A stretch of 64,000 nt of DNA, taken from positions 116,341,916 through 116,405,915 of the forward strand of contig JAHLJT010009436.1 of NCBI GenBank assembly GCA_031308135.1, given 5' to 3'. Of the stretch, positions 1 through 10,571 are shown in pieces (positions within the stretch are counted from its first letter, which is position 1; each line of letters starts with the position of its first letter). This DNA comes from Acheta domesticus. Its lineage: Eukaryota > Arthropoda > Insecta > Orthoptera > Gryllidae. The translations under genes were made by a program, and so were the position numbers. A model generated the notes under the pieces. The model was not told where the DNA came from and made no database searches. It saw only the letters and a program-made list of their open reading frames with translations.

Positions 1-172
1 CCGTAGGGTTTAGTAATGCCGACTGGCGATCGGAGGGACCCCTTGCTGGGCCCTGCGGGGGGATGCCCCGAGGCCACTGTGGGTCGCAGTAACGGATGGC
101 AGGAAACAACCCGAGGGTTAAGTGTGATCTGTGAACTCAAACTTGCGTCCTGCGAATCTTCAATTCAAACCA

Positions 173-3100
173 ATGAGCAAAATGGATAGAACAAGCAATG
201 TAATGAATCTTAACGTGCCTTGTTCTACCAATGTCCCATACCTGCTCAGAAACCGAGCTAATGTCACCTTGTCGACGTCTGGCCATCCCACGGATGCTAG
301 TCCCAGGGACCCAGAGCCGGCAGTAGCTCGAAGCCATCGTCAGAGATGGACCCGGGATGAATTAAAGGAGGTGATGTGGTGCTTTTACTACGCAAAAGCG
401 AAAAATGGGGGCTCTGAAATAGAAGTTTTCAAGGTATGGAGAGAGCGGAACCCAGATATGAGACCTACCCTAGACTCAAAGAAGCTTGCCAGTCAACGAC
501 GATACATACTCAGCAGTGGAAAATTCACAGCAGATCAACTTGCTGACATTGAGAGAAATGCGGAATATGTACTTCGCTCGAACAATCCACATGACGAACA
601 TGTAGAACTTGAAAATGATGATCCCGTGGAAGGTTCATCGCTTTCCAGTGAAACACACGTCAGTGGTGAAAACTCATCTGGCAATGAATTACACGATAAG
701 GACATGATGCGAAATCTCCTTCGGCGCGAGATAGAAAGAGTTAGTCAACTTCCGTTTGAATCTCGCGAACCGTTGAGGAGAATATACGAAAATGCCAAAG
801 CTAAAAGAGTGATAGAAACAGTGAATTCTATCTTAAATGAGGTGGTGGAGACCCCAGGCAGAGATCTAGATATTACTGAAATCAATCACATCATATATGC
901 AACTGGATATCTAGTATCTCAGATAATTTTGGGGCCAGCCAAGAACACCGACGGCCGACAGCAAAACAGAGTAAACAGCTCTGTACCCCCATGGATGAAC
1001 AGAATTATGAAACGGATAGCCGACACCCGGCGTGAAATATCATTCTTAGCTGAGGCATCTTCTAAATCAACGCACACCTCTAAAGTTCAACGAAAAATAT
1101 TCAATGTTGAACAAAAATACCAAATTGAAAATGACACCAGCAGGCTAATGGTAGTTGAGAAGCTAAAAGAGAAAATTCAAGCATGGGCTCAACGAATAAG
1201 AAGGTACAAACGTAGAATAGATTTCCGTGTACAGAACCGGTTGTTTGAAACAGACGCGAAGAGATTCTATCGCAATCTGACTCAAAAACCGAATGGCAAA
1301 GCTGTTACTCCTTCAAAAGATGACGTCGAAGCATTTTGGGCCGGAATCTGGGAAGAGAGCAGATCCTACAACAAAGACGCATCTTGGCTTCAATCTGAAG
1401 TTGATGCTGCCGATGAACTTGTAGAAACAGTGGAAGATGTTCACCAATTCTCGGAAGAGGACCTCTTCCAAGCAATTAAGAACATGGGAAACTGGAAGTC
1501 CCCCGGGATTGATAAGATCCAGATTTATTGGATTAAGAAATTAACAGCAATACATTCTCATCTAGCAAAGGCTGTTAATAAAATTTTTGAAAACCCAAAG
1601 GAAATCCCGGAATGGCTCACACGCGGCATCACGTATTTGCTACCCAAAGCGGGAGACAGCTCTTTGGCGAAGAACTACAGGCCAATTACTTGTCTGCCAG
1701 TACTGTACAAAGTTATAACTTCAGCTATAGCTGACAAAATGTATAGACATCTAGATAAGAATCATCTAATGCCAGCTGAACAAAAAGGATGTCGTAAAGG
1801 CTCTTATGGGTGTAAGGAAATCTTGCTACTGAATAAAGTCATCTTGAATGATGTAAAGAAACGCAAACGTAATTTGAGCATGGCTTGGATTGACTACCAA
1901 AAGGCCTTTGATAGTGTACCACACGATTGGATTTTGAAGACCCTGGAGATCTATCGATTTCATCCTAGACTTGTTGAGTTTTGCAAGGCTAGTATGAAGT
2001 CGTGGAGTACCAGGTTACTAATCCACAGCGGAAAGGAAGCAGTAGAAACCAGAAGTATTCAGATTAACAGGGGTATTTTTCAAGGAGATTCACTATCCCC
2101 TCTGCTGTTTTGCATTAGTTTGATCCCACTATCGAGACAGTTGTCGCAAGCTGACTTTGGTTTTAAGCTCCATGGTGATGAAAGGCCAGTATCACATTTG
2201 TTTTACATGGATGATCTGAAAGTGTTTGCCAAGAATGAAGCGATTCTCTCCCAAATGCTGTCTGTCGTGAATGACTTTAGCAATGACATCTGCATGAAGT
2301 TTGGTCTTGACAAGTGTGCAAAAATCAATTTAAAAAGAGGGAAACTCACAACGTCTGAGAACATTGAAATTGATACGCACACTGTGATTCAAGATCTTGA
2401 GCCAGGTAAAACTTACAAATATCTGGGCATTGAAGAATGTGAAACTATCTCGAATGACAGAATGAAAGAGAGAATTCGTAGGGAGTATTATAGAAGAGTG
2501 AGACTGGTCCTGCAGTCCGCTCTGAATTCCAGGAATAAAATATCTGCAATAGGTAGTTTGGCGGTACCTGTAGCCGAATACAGTTTTGGACTAGTGGACT
2601 GGACTGAGCAAGAAATTCGCACCATGGATCGAAAAACCAGAAAACTGCTGACAATGCATCATGTTTCCCACCCTCGAGCTGATATACATAGACTTTATGT
2701 GGCACGTAAGGAAGGAGGAAGAGGCCTCAGACAAATTGAGGCCTCCTGGCACAACGCAATAGTCGGGTTGGGTAAGTATGTAGTCAGCCATCAAGACGAC
2801 CCTCTAATGAGGCAGGTCATGAAATCTGACCGAAGAATGGGAAACAGAGGCATTGTTAGTGTAGCAAGAAACATTGCGAAGAAAACTAGGCAAGACACGT
2901 CGAATAACACAGACACTGAACTTCTGATGCTGCTAAACATGAAGTGTGAGACACAAAAAATGTTAAAGAAATCGTGGAGAGACAAACCACTCCACGGTCA
3001 ATACCTAAAAAGAATGGACAAGGTGCAGATCAATAAAGATCAATCATTTATGTGGCTTAAAAGGGGAAGGATGAAGCCAGAATCGGAAGCACTTGTAATA

Positions 3101-3736
3101 GCTGCCCAAGATCAGGCCTTGAGAACACGACATTATGAGAAAGCGGTTCTCAAAATTTCCCAAGATGACAAATGCCGCATTTGCCTGGAGCAAGTAGAAA
3201 CCATTGATCATATTGTCTCAGCTTGTCCAATCCTAGCAAAGACCGAATACCTTAAAAGACATGACAGGGTGTGTAGCTACCTCCACTGGCAGATCTGTAC
3301 CGCCCTCGAAGTTCCAAACACATGCCCCAAGTGGTACGAACACTCACCGAAACTGGTGACGTCTGTTGGATTGTGTACGATATTGTACGACCAACAAATT
3401 CAAACTGATCGCACGATAGCGGCAAACAAACCGGATATAGTTATCCGGGATTTGGCCAAAAAATCGTGTTTACTTATCGATGTTGCTGTACCTTGCGATC
3501 AAAACGTCGTTACCAAGGAGGCAGAGAAACGTCTTAAATACAAGAGTTTGGAAATCGAGATCAGCCGAATGTGGGGCGTAAAAGCACAGGTCGTCCCGAT
3601 AGTTATCGGAGCTCTGGGATTTGTTCCGCAAAATTTGAGTAAGAACTTGTCTAAACTCCCAGGTAATTCAAAAGACTGGGAAGTGCAAGAAATTGCTTTA
3701 TTTGGAACAGCCCACATTTTGCGTAAAGTATTGTAG
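173..3736 (+). CDS. Retrotransposon polyprotein: reverse transcriptase plus restriction-like endonuclease (R4/Dong-like)
   Basis: The product copies element RNA into DNA at a nicked chromosomal target (target-primed reverse transcription). I chose the ATG at 173; the same frame is open from a non-ATG codon at 131, after a TGA at 125-127. From that ATG the protein has about 1,187 residues. A basic, helical N-terminal segment carries RWTRDELKEVMWCFYY near residue 59. Reverse transcriptase follows, with YRPITCLP near 501, the first catalytic aspartates in AWIDYQKAFDSV near 571, and YMDD near 678. A CCHC knuckle (CRICLEQ...H...C) lies near 1000. The endonuclease signature KPDIVI...LLIDVAVP lies near 1085-1108, with a downstream KYKSLEIE. 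No stop or frame break is visible, so the copy may be recent or active. Assignment to the RLE group is firm; R4/Dong over R2 is inference from the lack of an obvious N-terminal zinc finger and from the triplet-repeat context. Confidence 0.85.
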   Translation: MSKMDRTSNVMNLNVPCSTNVPYLLRNRANVTLSTSGHPTDASPRDPEPAVARSHRQRWTRDELKEVMWCFYYAKAKNGGSEIEVFKVWRERNPDMRPTLDSKKLASQRRYILSSGKFTADQLADIERNAEYVLRSNNPHDEHVELENDDPVEGSSLSSETHVSGENSSGNELHDKDMMRNLLRREIERVSQLPFESREPLRRIYENAKAKRVIETVNSILNEVVETPGRDLDITEINHIIYATGYLVSQIILGPAKNTDGRQQNRVNSSVPPWMNRIMKRIADTRREISFLAEASSKSTHTSKVQRKIFNVEQKYQIENDTSRLMVVEKLKEKIQAWAQRIRRYKRRIDFRVQNRLFETDAKRFYRNLTQKPNGKAVTPSKDDVEAFWAGIWEESRSYNKDASWLQSEVDAADELVETVEDVHQFSEEDLFQAIKNMGNWKSPGIDKIQIYWIKKLTAIHSHLAKAVNKIFENPKEIPEWLTRGITYLLPKAGDSSLAKNYRPITCLPVLYKVITSAIADKMYRHLDKNHLMPAEQKGCRKGSYGCKEILLLNKVILNDVKKRKRNLSMAWIDYQKAFDSVPHDWILKTLEIYRFHPRLVEFCKASMKSWSTRLLIHSGKEAVETRSIQINRGIFQGDSLSPLLFCISLIPLSRQLSQADFGFKLHGDERPVSHLFYMDDLKVFAKNEAILSQMLSVVNDFSNDICMKFGLDKCAKINLKRGKLTTSENIEIDTHTVIQDLEPGKTYKYLGIEECETISNDRMKERIRREYYRRVRLVLQSALNSRNKISAIGSLAVPVAEYSFGLVDWTEQEIRTMDRKTRKLLTMHHVSHPRADIHRLYVARKEGGRGLRQIEASWHNAIVGLGKYVVSHQDDPLMRQVMKSDRRMGNRGIVSVARNIAKKTRQDTSNNTDTELLMLLNMKCETQKMLKKSWRDKPLHGQYLKRMDKVQINKDQSFMWLKRGRMKPESEALVIAAQDQALRTRHYEKAVLKISQDDKCRICLEQVETIDHIVSACPILAKTEYLKRHDRVCSYLHWQICTALEVPNTCPKWYEHSPKLVTSVGLCTILYDQQIQTDRTIAANKPDIVIRDLAKKSCLLIDVAVPCDQNVVTKEAEKRLKYKSLEIEISRMWGVKAQVVPIVIGALGFVPQNLSKNLSKLPGNSKDWEVQEIALFGTAHILRKVL

Positions 3737-3838
3737 AGGCACTGATAGTCACCGAATCTGCTCCTTAGGTAGCTAGTTGCAACCTGGAGTAGATTTTATA
3801 TTCAGCCGACTCATAAGATCTTTAGTCGTGATGTAATG

Positions 3839-3880
3839 GAATAATAATAATAATAATCGCGATATGAATAATAATAATAA
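3839..3880 (+). repeat. AAT/ATA triplet runs at the 3' end of the R4/Dong-like element
   Basis: Two short runs of ATA/AAT triplets are separated by TCGCGATATG. They sit directly after the element's 3' UTR, where a Dong-type insertion into TAA repeats would place them. Confidence 0.7.
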
Positions 3881-3899
3881 TCCCGCATGACGGGATTAT
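3877..3899. other. 9-bp perfect stem with a 5-nt loop
   Basis: ATAATCCCG pairs with CGGGATTAT around the loop CATGA. It lies immediately after the triplet run that closes the retrotransposon. It could be a 3' structural signal of the element or of flanking repeat DNA; function unknown. Confidence 0.6.
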
Positions 3900-3900
3900 A

Positions 3901-4500
3901 ATAAAAGGGAAAAAAAATTTTCCTCTCGCAACGAAACAAAATATATTATATTCTTAGAATGTTTAATGATTTTCCTCCAGTATAATGATCTCGACGGACT
4001 CCGGCAGTTCTGCAAATACTCTGATATCATGCCAAGGATCGAAACTCTAGCAATCTTCGACGAAGATGCAGTCAGAAAAAATATTTTCCATCAAATTTTA
4101 CTATGAAATTTCATTGTGAGTTTGTCCGCTCCCAATTTGCACTTCCACCAATTTTCATTGCACTACACTTTTGTGCCTCCTAGAATGATATTTAGTTAGC
4201 CTGTTCGGTAATCAAGTGGTGTAATCTTGTCGAAGTTTAAAAAGGACCTCCTAAAATTTACATTATGACGTATGTTTTACGTAGGTAATTTCGTAAAAAG
4301 AATGAAGACCAGCGTGAGAATCTGAAAATAAGACACATGGAGGATATAAGGCACATAAATGACCAGCAGAAATTTATTTGTAAATAATTTATATTCGCCA
4401 ATTACAAAGGCAAGAAAGGAAAGTACTCGTAAATTCTTTTAAGGTATGGGAACAACTATGCTAGTGAAGCACAGGAAAATCAGTGTGACGAAAGAGGGAA
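3901..4500. other. Non-coding, AT-rich stretch
   Basis: No gene, RNA gene or clear repeat is recognised here. Only short random open frames occur. Confidence 0.6.
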
Positions 4501-4504
4501 TGTG

Positions 4505-4745
4505 AATGTGGCAAGGGTCGGAGTTGAGCGCGGAGCGTGCTGTGAGCGGCAGGGAGTGTTGCTGGGAGCGGCAGGGAGCTTCTGCCGCGACCTGCGCCCG
4601 CCCAGCGCCCGCCGTCGCGCCGTCGCTGCAGCACTCCCTGGCTTGCAAGAACGCGGAACATTTCGCAACGCCGCTCTCCGAACCCATCGCTGCTTTCCGA
4701 TACGGACGCGCACTCGGTGAGAGGAGAGCGGCCGCGCGGGTCAGG
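4505..4745. promoter_or_regulatory. Short CpG-rich island, possible promoter or first exon
   Basis: About 240 bp of GC- and CpG-rich DNA stands out from AT-rich surroundings. It has a good splice-donor-like site (CTCG/GTGAGA) near 4717. A 150-codon frame crosses it on the + strand (4506-4958), but it has low-complexity composition, runs into AT-rich DNA and matches no family I recognise. I therefore call it a regulatory or untranslated exon candidate and not a gene. Confidence 0.3.
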
Positions 4746-5059
4746 GTTTCTCCATCTTTTTGGGATGGTGGCCCAACGGATGGCGCAACCTCTCGCGGGC
4801 GAACGACGATATCACATTCCTACGCCGAGTCTACAGATTTATTCTCTCAAAAACCTAAAAACAAAGCTTTTCCATTCCTAATTCACGTATTATTACCATT
4901 ACTTATGCGATTTCCCAAGCATTATCCTCATTACCCATATTATTTCATAGAAAGGTGATTTGGGATCAAAATAAACTTAAGATCTCCCGTAAACGGTGAA
5001 AATGTCTGCCGCAGAGAATTATATTCCAATGAGAACTAGTGGTACTACAATAGCACACT

Positions 5060-6010
5060 ATTTCTTGTATTGTTTATAAGTTTTGCATTTTCGAAAAATT
5101 CGGAGAGTTCACCGAAAATGTAACCTGCGCCATTTTTGTAAGTGTACTTTGCTCTATTCGGGAAAATATTTTAAAAAAAATTGGAGCCGTTTTTGAAAAT
5201 ATGGCATTTGAGCATTTCTGAAAATGCAAAATTTTGTGCTCGATTTTCCAGAAATCTTTTGAATTTTCGAGCAACTTAAATATGACATCAGTCAAAGCAC
5301 ATGTACTCATAAATACAATAATGTGAACAAATTGCCGCAAAGGTAAATATTAACGACGTGAGAGACAAGTCAAAAAATTACATTTTGTAATTTTTGATAC
5401 AAGAGAATCAATCAAAATGGTGTTTATGGCATCTCATAGAATACGTTTAGCACTATCCCTACCAAATGTTTAAAGAACAAATTTGGAACCGTTTTGAGAA
5501 ATTCTTGTTACTAATATTTTTTAATATTGGGGATATTTCACACAATATACCGCGGAAATACAATTTTCAAAAAGTGTACATGACGTTAATGAAAAAGCTA
5601 ATTATGAACAAAAAATTTAATTTTTTGGAAAAGTCTCTATCTTCCATTTTGTATTGTAGAAAGACGTCGAAAGAATTTCAAACTTTTTCAAGTTTCGAAA
5701 ATAAGAGTAAACAGTGAAAATTGGATCTATGCCACTTTTATAAGTGTAATTCATTCTATTCTTACAAGAAATTGAAAGAAACAAATTGTAGTTATTTTTT
5801 AGAGAATTTTGAAAATGTCCCTGAGGCTTCATGTAAAGTACTCGCATAATGAAAAGAATGTTTTCCAAAGTGGAAGAGCTTCGAGAGGAGTTACAGAGAT
5901 AGGGGAGTATTCATTTTGGAAAAAATCGTACGAATAGTTTAGGCGCTACTATTGTTCACAGATGTGTGGACAGACGGACGGACGGTCGTTTTGAAAGGGA
6001 AAAAGGGGTT
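5060..6010 (-). repeat. Partial copy of the dispersed hairpin-headed repeat family
   Basis: The sequence is clearly alike to 11460-12300 along its length. Shared landmarks include TTTAGCACTATCCCTACCAAA, AATATTAACG..GTGAGAGA and GACAGACGGACGG near 5972. In the orientation of the 36644-38212 copy it lies on the minus strand and lacks the head and tail. The many short frames inside are not genes. Confidence 0.7.
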
Positions 6011-7560
6011 AATATCTAGTTGACTCAATGAAGGAAATTTAATTTATGCTGATTTTAATGTTTCTTTTTTTTAATTTGTTTATTTATAGGTTCGTTCAAA
6101 ATGCTTCGTTGCAATTGACGATGAAACAAATTCATGGTTATTTACTAGTTTTCTGTAGTAACGAGGGTTATTCAGTATTCACTTGGGGGTATACAAATAA
6201 AATGGGTGTCTATGGGACATTTAAAAATAATTTTTATAATAGCATATTATATGATGTAAAAATGAATTCAATTGTTGTTGTTTTTTCTATTTTTGTCTGC
6301 AGGTGATAATCTCTGGAACTGCTAATCGAATTCGATGCGGTGAAAAACACTGCGTGTTGTCAGGCATAACTTACTCTATTTCTATTTTTCGCAAATCTAG
6401 AAAAAAGAAGGTAAATTAATGAATTAAACGTTTCTGGAAGTCCATAAAATTTCCTACCAAATGCATTTTGATTCTCTCGGGCGTTTAGTGTCAGAAATAT
6501 TCCTACTGCGAAAGTGTCGTTTCTGAATATTAGTTAATTTCAGTTGATACGTTTGTTGTATGGTGTAGATCTTAATATTAATTATAAAAATTGTTTAAAT
6601 TAAACTTTAAGTCGGGATGTTTTTGCAAGAAGTGAAAATGAAATAAAAAATTTCAATGACCATGAAGTGTGAAACAAGGGTGATTTAATGTTCCATTTCG
6701 CCAGCGTCTCCTTTAATAGATGTGAAATGTTACGCGCCTCAGTTCATACAATTATCTTTGCTCCAACGGCCCTATTTCCTCTAATCATTCAACCGAAAAA
6801 GCTGCTCGGTTATTGAAACTTTATTCAGATTTAACATTGCTAATAATTAAGGTTAATCTGGAGAAAGAAATCATACGCGGTAAACTGATGAAAGTATTAT
6901 ATTAAACTAATATTGCAATTATAGTTGCATTTTAAATTAGTTATTTTAATTTTCTCGTAGGATTGCGCCACGAGGCCTTTGGACGCCGTGTAGCAACATT
7001 TCCTACTCCTAAAAATAAAATGCTATTTATACCACTCGTATCAAAATAACAACTTTTAAAAATACAGGGAAATCACAACGTTATAACAAAGAAATACTTC
7101 TTTCCATAACAAAATGTTACACCTCGAAAAATTCATTATAACTGTTCTCAATAGTACGTTACTTAACAATTGCAATCGTAAAAACATAGAAAGATTAAAA
7201 CTTAAAATTTCAACAATGCAGATTTAAATTATAAATCTTTCTTTATAATTGTATTGGGCATGGGAGCCTGACATACAGAAATTATATTTTGAAACTCAAT
7301 AGAATTAGGATGTACAATTAGTTAGAGATCTAGAATATTTTGTCATGAATATGGAGAAAAAACACAAATAAATCCGTTCTTGGCAACTGCCTGAGTTGTA
7401 ACAACATTTTTCGATAGAGATACTCTTGTGCGTACTGCAATTAAGTCCCAATTATCCATATTTCTCGTGGCATCAGATATGAAACTCCACTGACGTAAAT
7501 AAACTTATACACGCATACACGCATATAAAAATGAAACTTCTCCGTTTCCCGGTGCAAGAG
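6011..7560. other. Non-coding, AT-rich stretch
   Basis: Nothing is recognised beyond short random frames. Confidence 0.55.
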
Positions 7561-7566
7561 TATATC

Positions 7567-7606
7567 ACTTTCTCGTCTTACGAAGAACTTCGTAAGGCGA
7601 GAAAGT
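7567..7606. other. 40-bp near-perfect palindrome (hairpin)
   Basis: ACTTTCTCG-T-CTTACGAAG pairs with CTTCGTAAG-G-CGAGAAAGT around a 2-nt AA loop, giving a 19-bp stem with one G-T pair. ACTTTCTCG/CGAGAAAGT are also the motifs at the head and near the tail of the dispersed repeat family elsewhere in the window, so this may be a minimal member of it. Confidence 0.75.
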
Positions 7607-7659
7607 AAAAATGAATCTATCGGAAAGTCGTTTAGAACCCACTCTGTGCTAGCAGTCTC

Positions 7660-8010
7660 CTACGGACGCAAGAGACCCAATCAGGAAGACGGACGGGGAC
7701 GCGGAGAGCGCCGGAGGGAGCGGACGAAGCAGCGACGTCGACGGGGCGGGCAGCGCTCTGTGCGCGCGTTATCGCATCGATCGAGCACCGCGCTCGCTCT
7801 CCCGGAGCTCCATTGAGCGGCGCGGCGCGGCGCGGCGCCGTGCTCCGCTGCGGGCTATTAGCGCTATTACGGTTTCCGCGCTATCGCTTGGCCTTGCCGC
7901 CCCGCCCCGCCCCGCGTCGCGGCCTTCTTATCGGCGCGAACGGCTCCCAGAGTGTGCAGAATACGGCACGTTCCGACGCGGGGACTCCCTTCACCGAGAT
8001 ACTCGTCAGT
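7660..8010 (+). promoter_or_regulatory. CpG-rich island, candidate promoter and 5' exon
   Basis: About 350 bp are strongly GC- and CpG-rich, with repeated GCGCGGCGCGG and CCCCGCCCCG runs (candidate GC boxes). An arthropod-type initiator-like TCAGT occurs near 8005, and a donor-like TACAG/GTATAG near 8119. A + frame from 7813 to 8109 crosses it but shows no recognisable domain. The target gene is unknown; it could be an upstream alternative promoter for the ZIP gene 24 kb away or belong to a gene outside the window. Direction is inferred from the TCAGT and donor only. Confidence 0.4.
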
Positions 8011-8109
8011 GTCGGTGCAGTGCAAATGCCTGTCAGTTCCTGCAAGTTTGATAAAACGATAAGGTTGATTTCACGTACTATATGTCTTGGTTCTAAATGC
8101 TCCCTATAA

Positions 8110-10570
8110 ATTGATGTACAGGTATAGGTTAAAAAAACTGAGAAAGGGATACATTGCTGAATGGTTCGATGTCGAGAAATCATGAGTTTGGTGTGATTTC
8201 CGACAGTTTCAACTTTTATTTCTGATGCCTGTCAAATTTGTTCTTTAATTTATTAAGGTTCAGAATGTCATGGAACTATTGAATACAATAACAAAAAGCA
8301 AGGTCCAATGAGTATTTATTGACAATCTCATTATTTTAATCAGTAGTAAAATTGTAACGTTTCGGAGACATACACTTTCTCTCTCTTCAGACACTGAAAT
8401 ATTATAATTAAAATTGTATAATCAAAAACCAATATATCGTAAAACACAACCAATACAAGATACATTCTAAAGCTTGATACACTTCCATATTTAAAATACT
8501 CGTTAAAAAGTAGTCGGTCGTTTACATTGTCTACAAAATTAAAACAAACTCAAATAAAAATAAAACCCTGATCTTAGAATAAAGATAACATTAAAATACA
8601 AATAAAATAATTACATCTCTCACGACTAAACGTTAAGGCCGTCCTCAACATATAAAATTATTATCTCAAAACACTACCCATAAAACGAAAGAAGCAAATT
8701 CAAAAACATTACAATACTATCAACATGTACATACTAAATTCTACCACAAATAAACGTTATTGAACGCGAATACGAGATGAAGGAAAAACAGGAAGCACTA
8801 ACCTTTCCTCACATCAAGCAGCCTTGGTCGGCGTCGGGGTATTGTTACTGAGGTTGGCACGGTAGGAATGACGGGAACCGATCAACAGCCCCGGGAGAGG
8901 ATAGGGGGGTTGAAAGAGGGGGGAGGAAGGAGGCCTGTCAAATTTCTCGATGTAGGACTTCACGCAGATTTTACAAATTTCGATGAATGATTAGACATTT
9001 TTGTCAAATATATTTTTCAATACCAGTAAAATTCCTTTAAAATACTGTTATGTACCCAATAAAATATTGAAGAATTTTCATCTACATCGTCCGCAAATAT
9101 TTGCAATACAGGGCAGTGACAGATACAAGTTTTCTGTTGATATACGAGAAAATATTTGCAATAAATTTAAAATATAGTAGATACAAGACTCCCTGTTTTA
9201 TGTTGCAACGGGGGAAACAGCACTCATCATACTTTTCATAGATTTCTCGTCTTTCGACTTTTTTAAAGAGTTCTGCGAACCTTCCGTTGCGATATACTAG
9301 AAGTTTTTGGAGAGATTATTTCTGGTCCTTCTTCAAGTGAGAGGGAAGTACAATTTCTTTTTTGGGGTAGTTACTTATAGTTGTATTTCTCTTGACTTGC
9401 GTTATTTTAGAGAGAAAAAATGTTATTCGTGACACTGTTTAAAAAGAAGCAATATTTTCCGAAATATTTTATATTACACAAAATAAATTTTATAGAAAAT
9501 GAGCATAAGAAAATTTATTTGACTTGGAATAATCAAAACTAGACGATTGGGTAGCAGCACGAGAAATTGTTCTATCCTGCTTTAGTATTTTGATGGTTGC
9601 AGACATTTCCTTCGTTTTGGAATTAAGACACTTTGTGGGTGCAACTCTCTTGTGGGAAATCTTCAATGATTAGTAGAATTAATTTCGCCCATTAGAATAT
9701 TTGATGTGTTAAAAAAGGGTCAGTAATATCTAAAGGTACGTCAGACATGTAGTCAAACAAATCGTAAATTTTACCATTCGAGGAATAATTAAATCCAAGA
9801 TCTCAATAATATTGCCCTGATTATTCTTATTAAAAAATTTAAAAATTAAATATCTTCTCTCGCATCATTCAATGTGTCAAATCGAGAAGCAACTTATAAA
9901 AAGTGTCTGACGGTATGGAAACTTCATTAGGTGCAGTTTTGATGATCAACGCTCACACATTCTGGCTATAACTTTCAAGTGTAATATAAAATGAGAACTA
10001 ATGTTTGCTCAGAAACTTAAAAAACTTTCCATAAAATTAATATTAACATATAATGTTGAAATAAATTATTACTTATATTTCAATTCTGCTTAAGTGCTTG
10101 CGCTCTCATTTTCATACCTGGTGTTTGTATGTTAACGCTCCTGACACAATCATGAATGTGAATACATAAAGAAATTAAAGGAATCTAGATCTTTTTGTAA
10201 ATGCTACTAATAATAACAATAACAATAACCTTCTCACAAAGTGAGCACAATTACTCATTTACTGCAAGCAAGATCGCTTAATTTTCTCATAAAACTAAAA
10301 TTATTAATAAGAGTGGAAAGTGAAGCAAAGATGCAAATTGTCGTTTCTTGCCGATTCTCTACCTTAGACCTTTCCTTTTGTCTTAGAATGAAAACATGGT
10401 GGCGAAAAAAAATACACTCGTCCTTCTCAATAACGTCTGACGAACCCTTTTCACAAAGGGCTGTAGTAAGGCATTTCACAAACAAAGATTGCCCTTTGGC
10501 ATATATATGTAAGCCCATAAAAGCAAAAGTTACCCTGAAACAAGCTAACAATCGGCGTGAAATACATAAA
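8110..10570. other. Non-coding stretch
   Basis: Mostly AT-rich DNA with a short G-rich patch at about 8870-8935. No gene or known element is recognised. Confidence 0.55.
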
Positions 10571-10571
10571 C

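Larger units (their letters stand above)
1..3900 (+). mobile_element. R4/Dong-like non-LTR retrotransposon, 5' end possibly outside the window
   Basis: The block holds a short GC-richer leader (1-172), one long open frame, a 3' UTR of about 100 bp and AAT/ATA triplet runs (about 3839-3880). The C-terminal restriction-like endonuclease, instead of an N-terminal APE type, places it with the R2/R4/Dong group. Dong elements are known to insert into TAA repeats, and the triplet runs at the 3' end fit this, although they could also be part of the element. The true 5' end is not resolved, because the leader begins at the window edge. The 3' limit is approximate. Confidence 0.8.
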
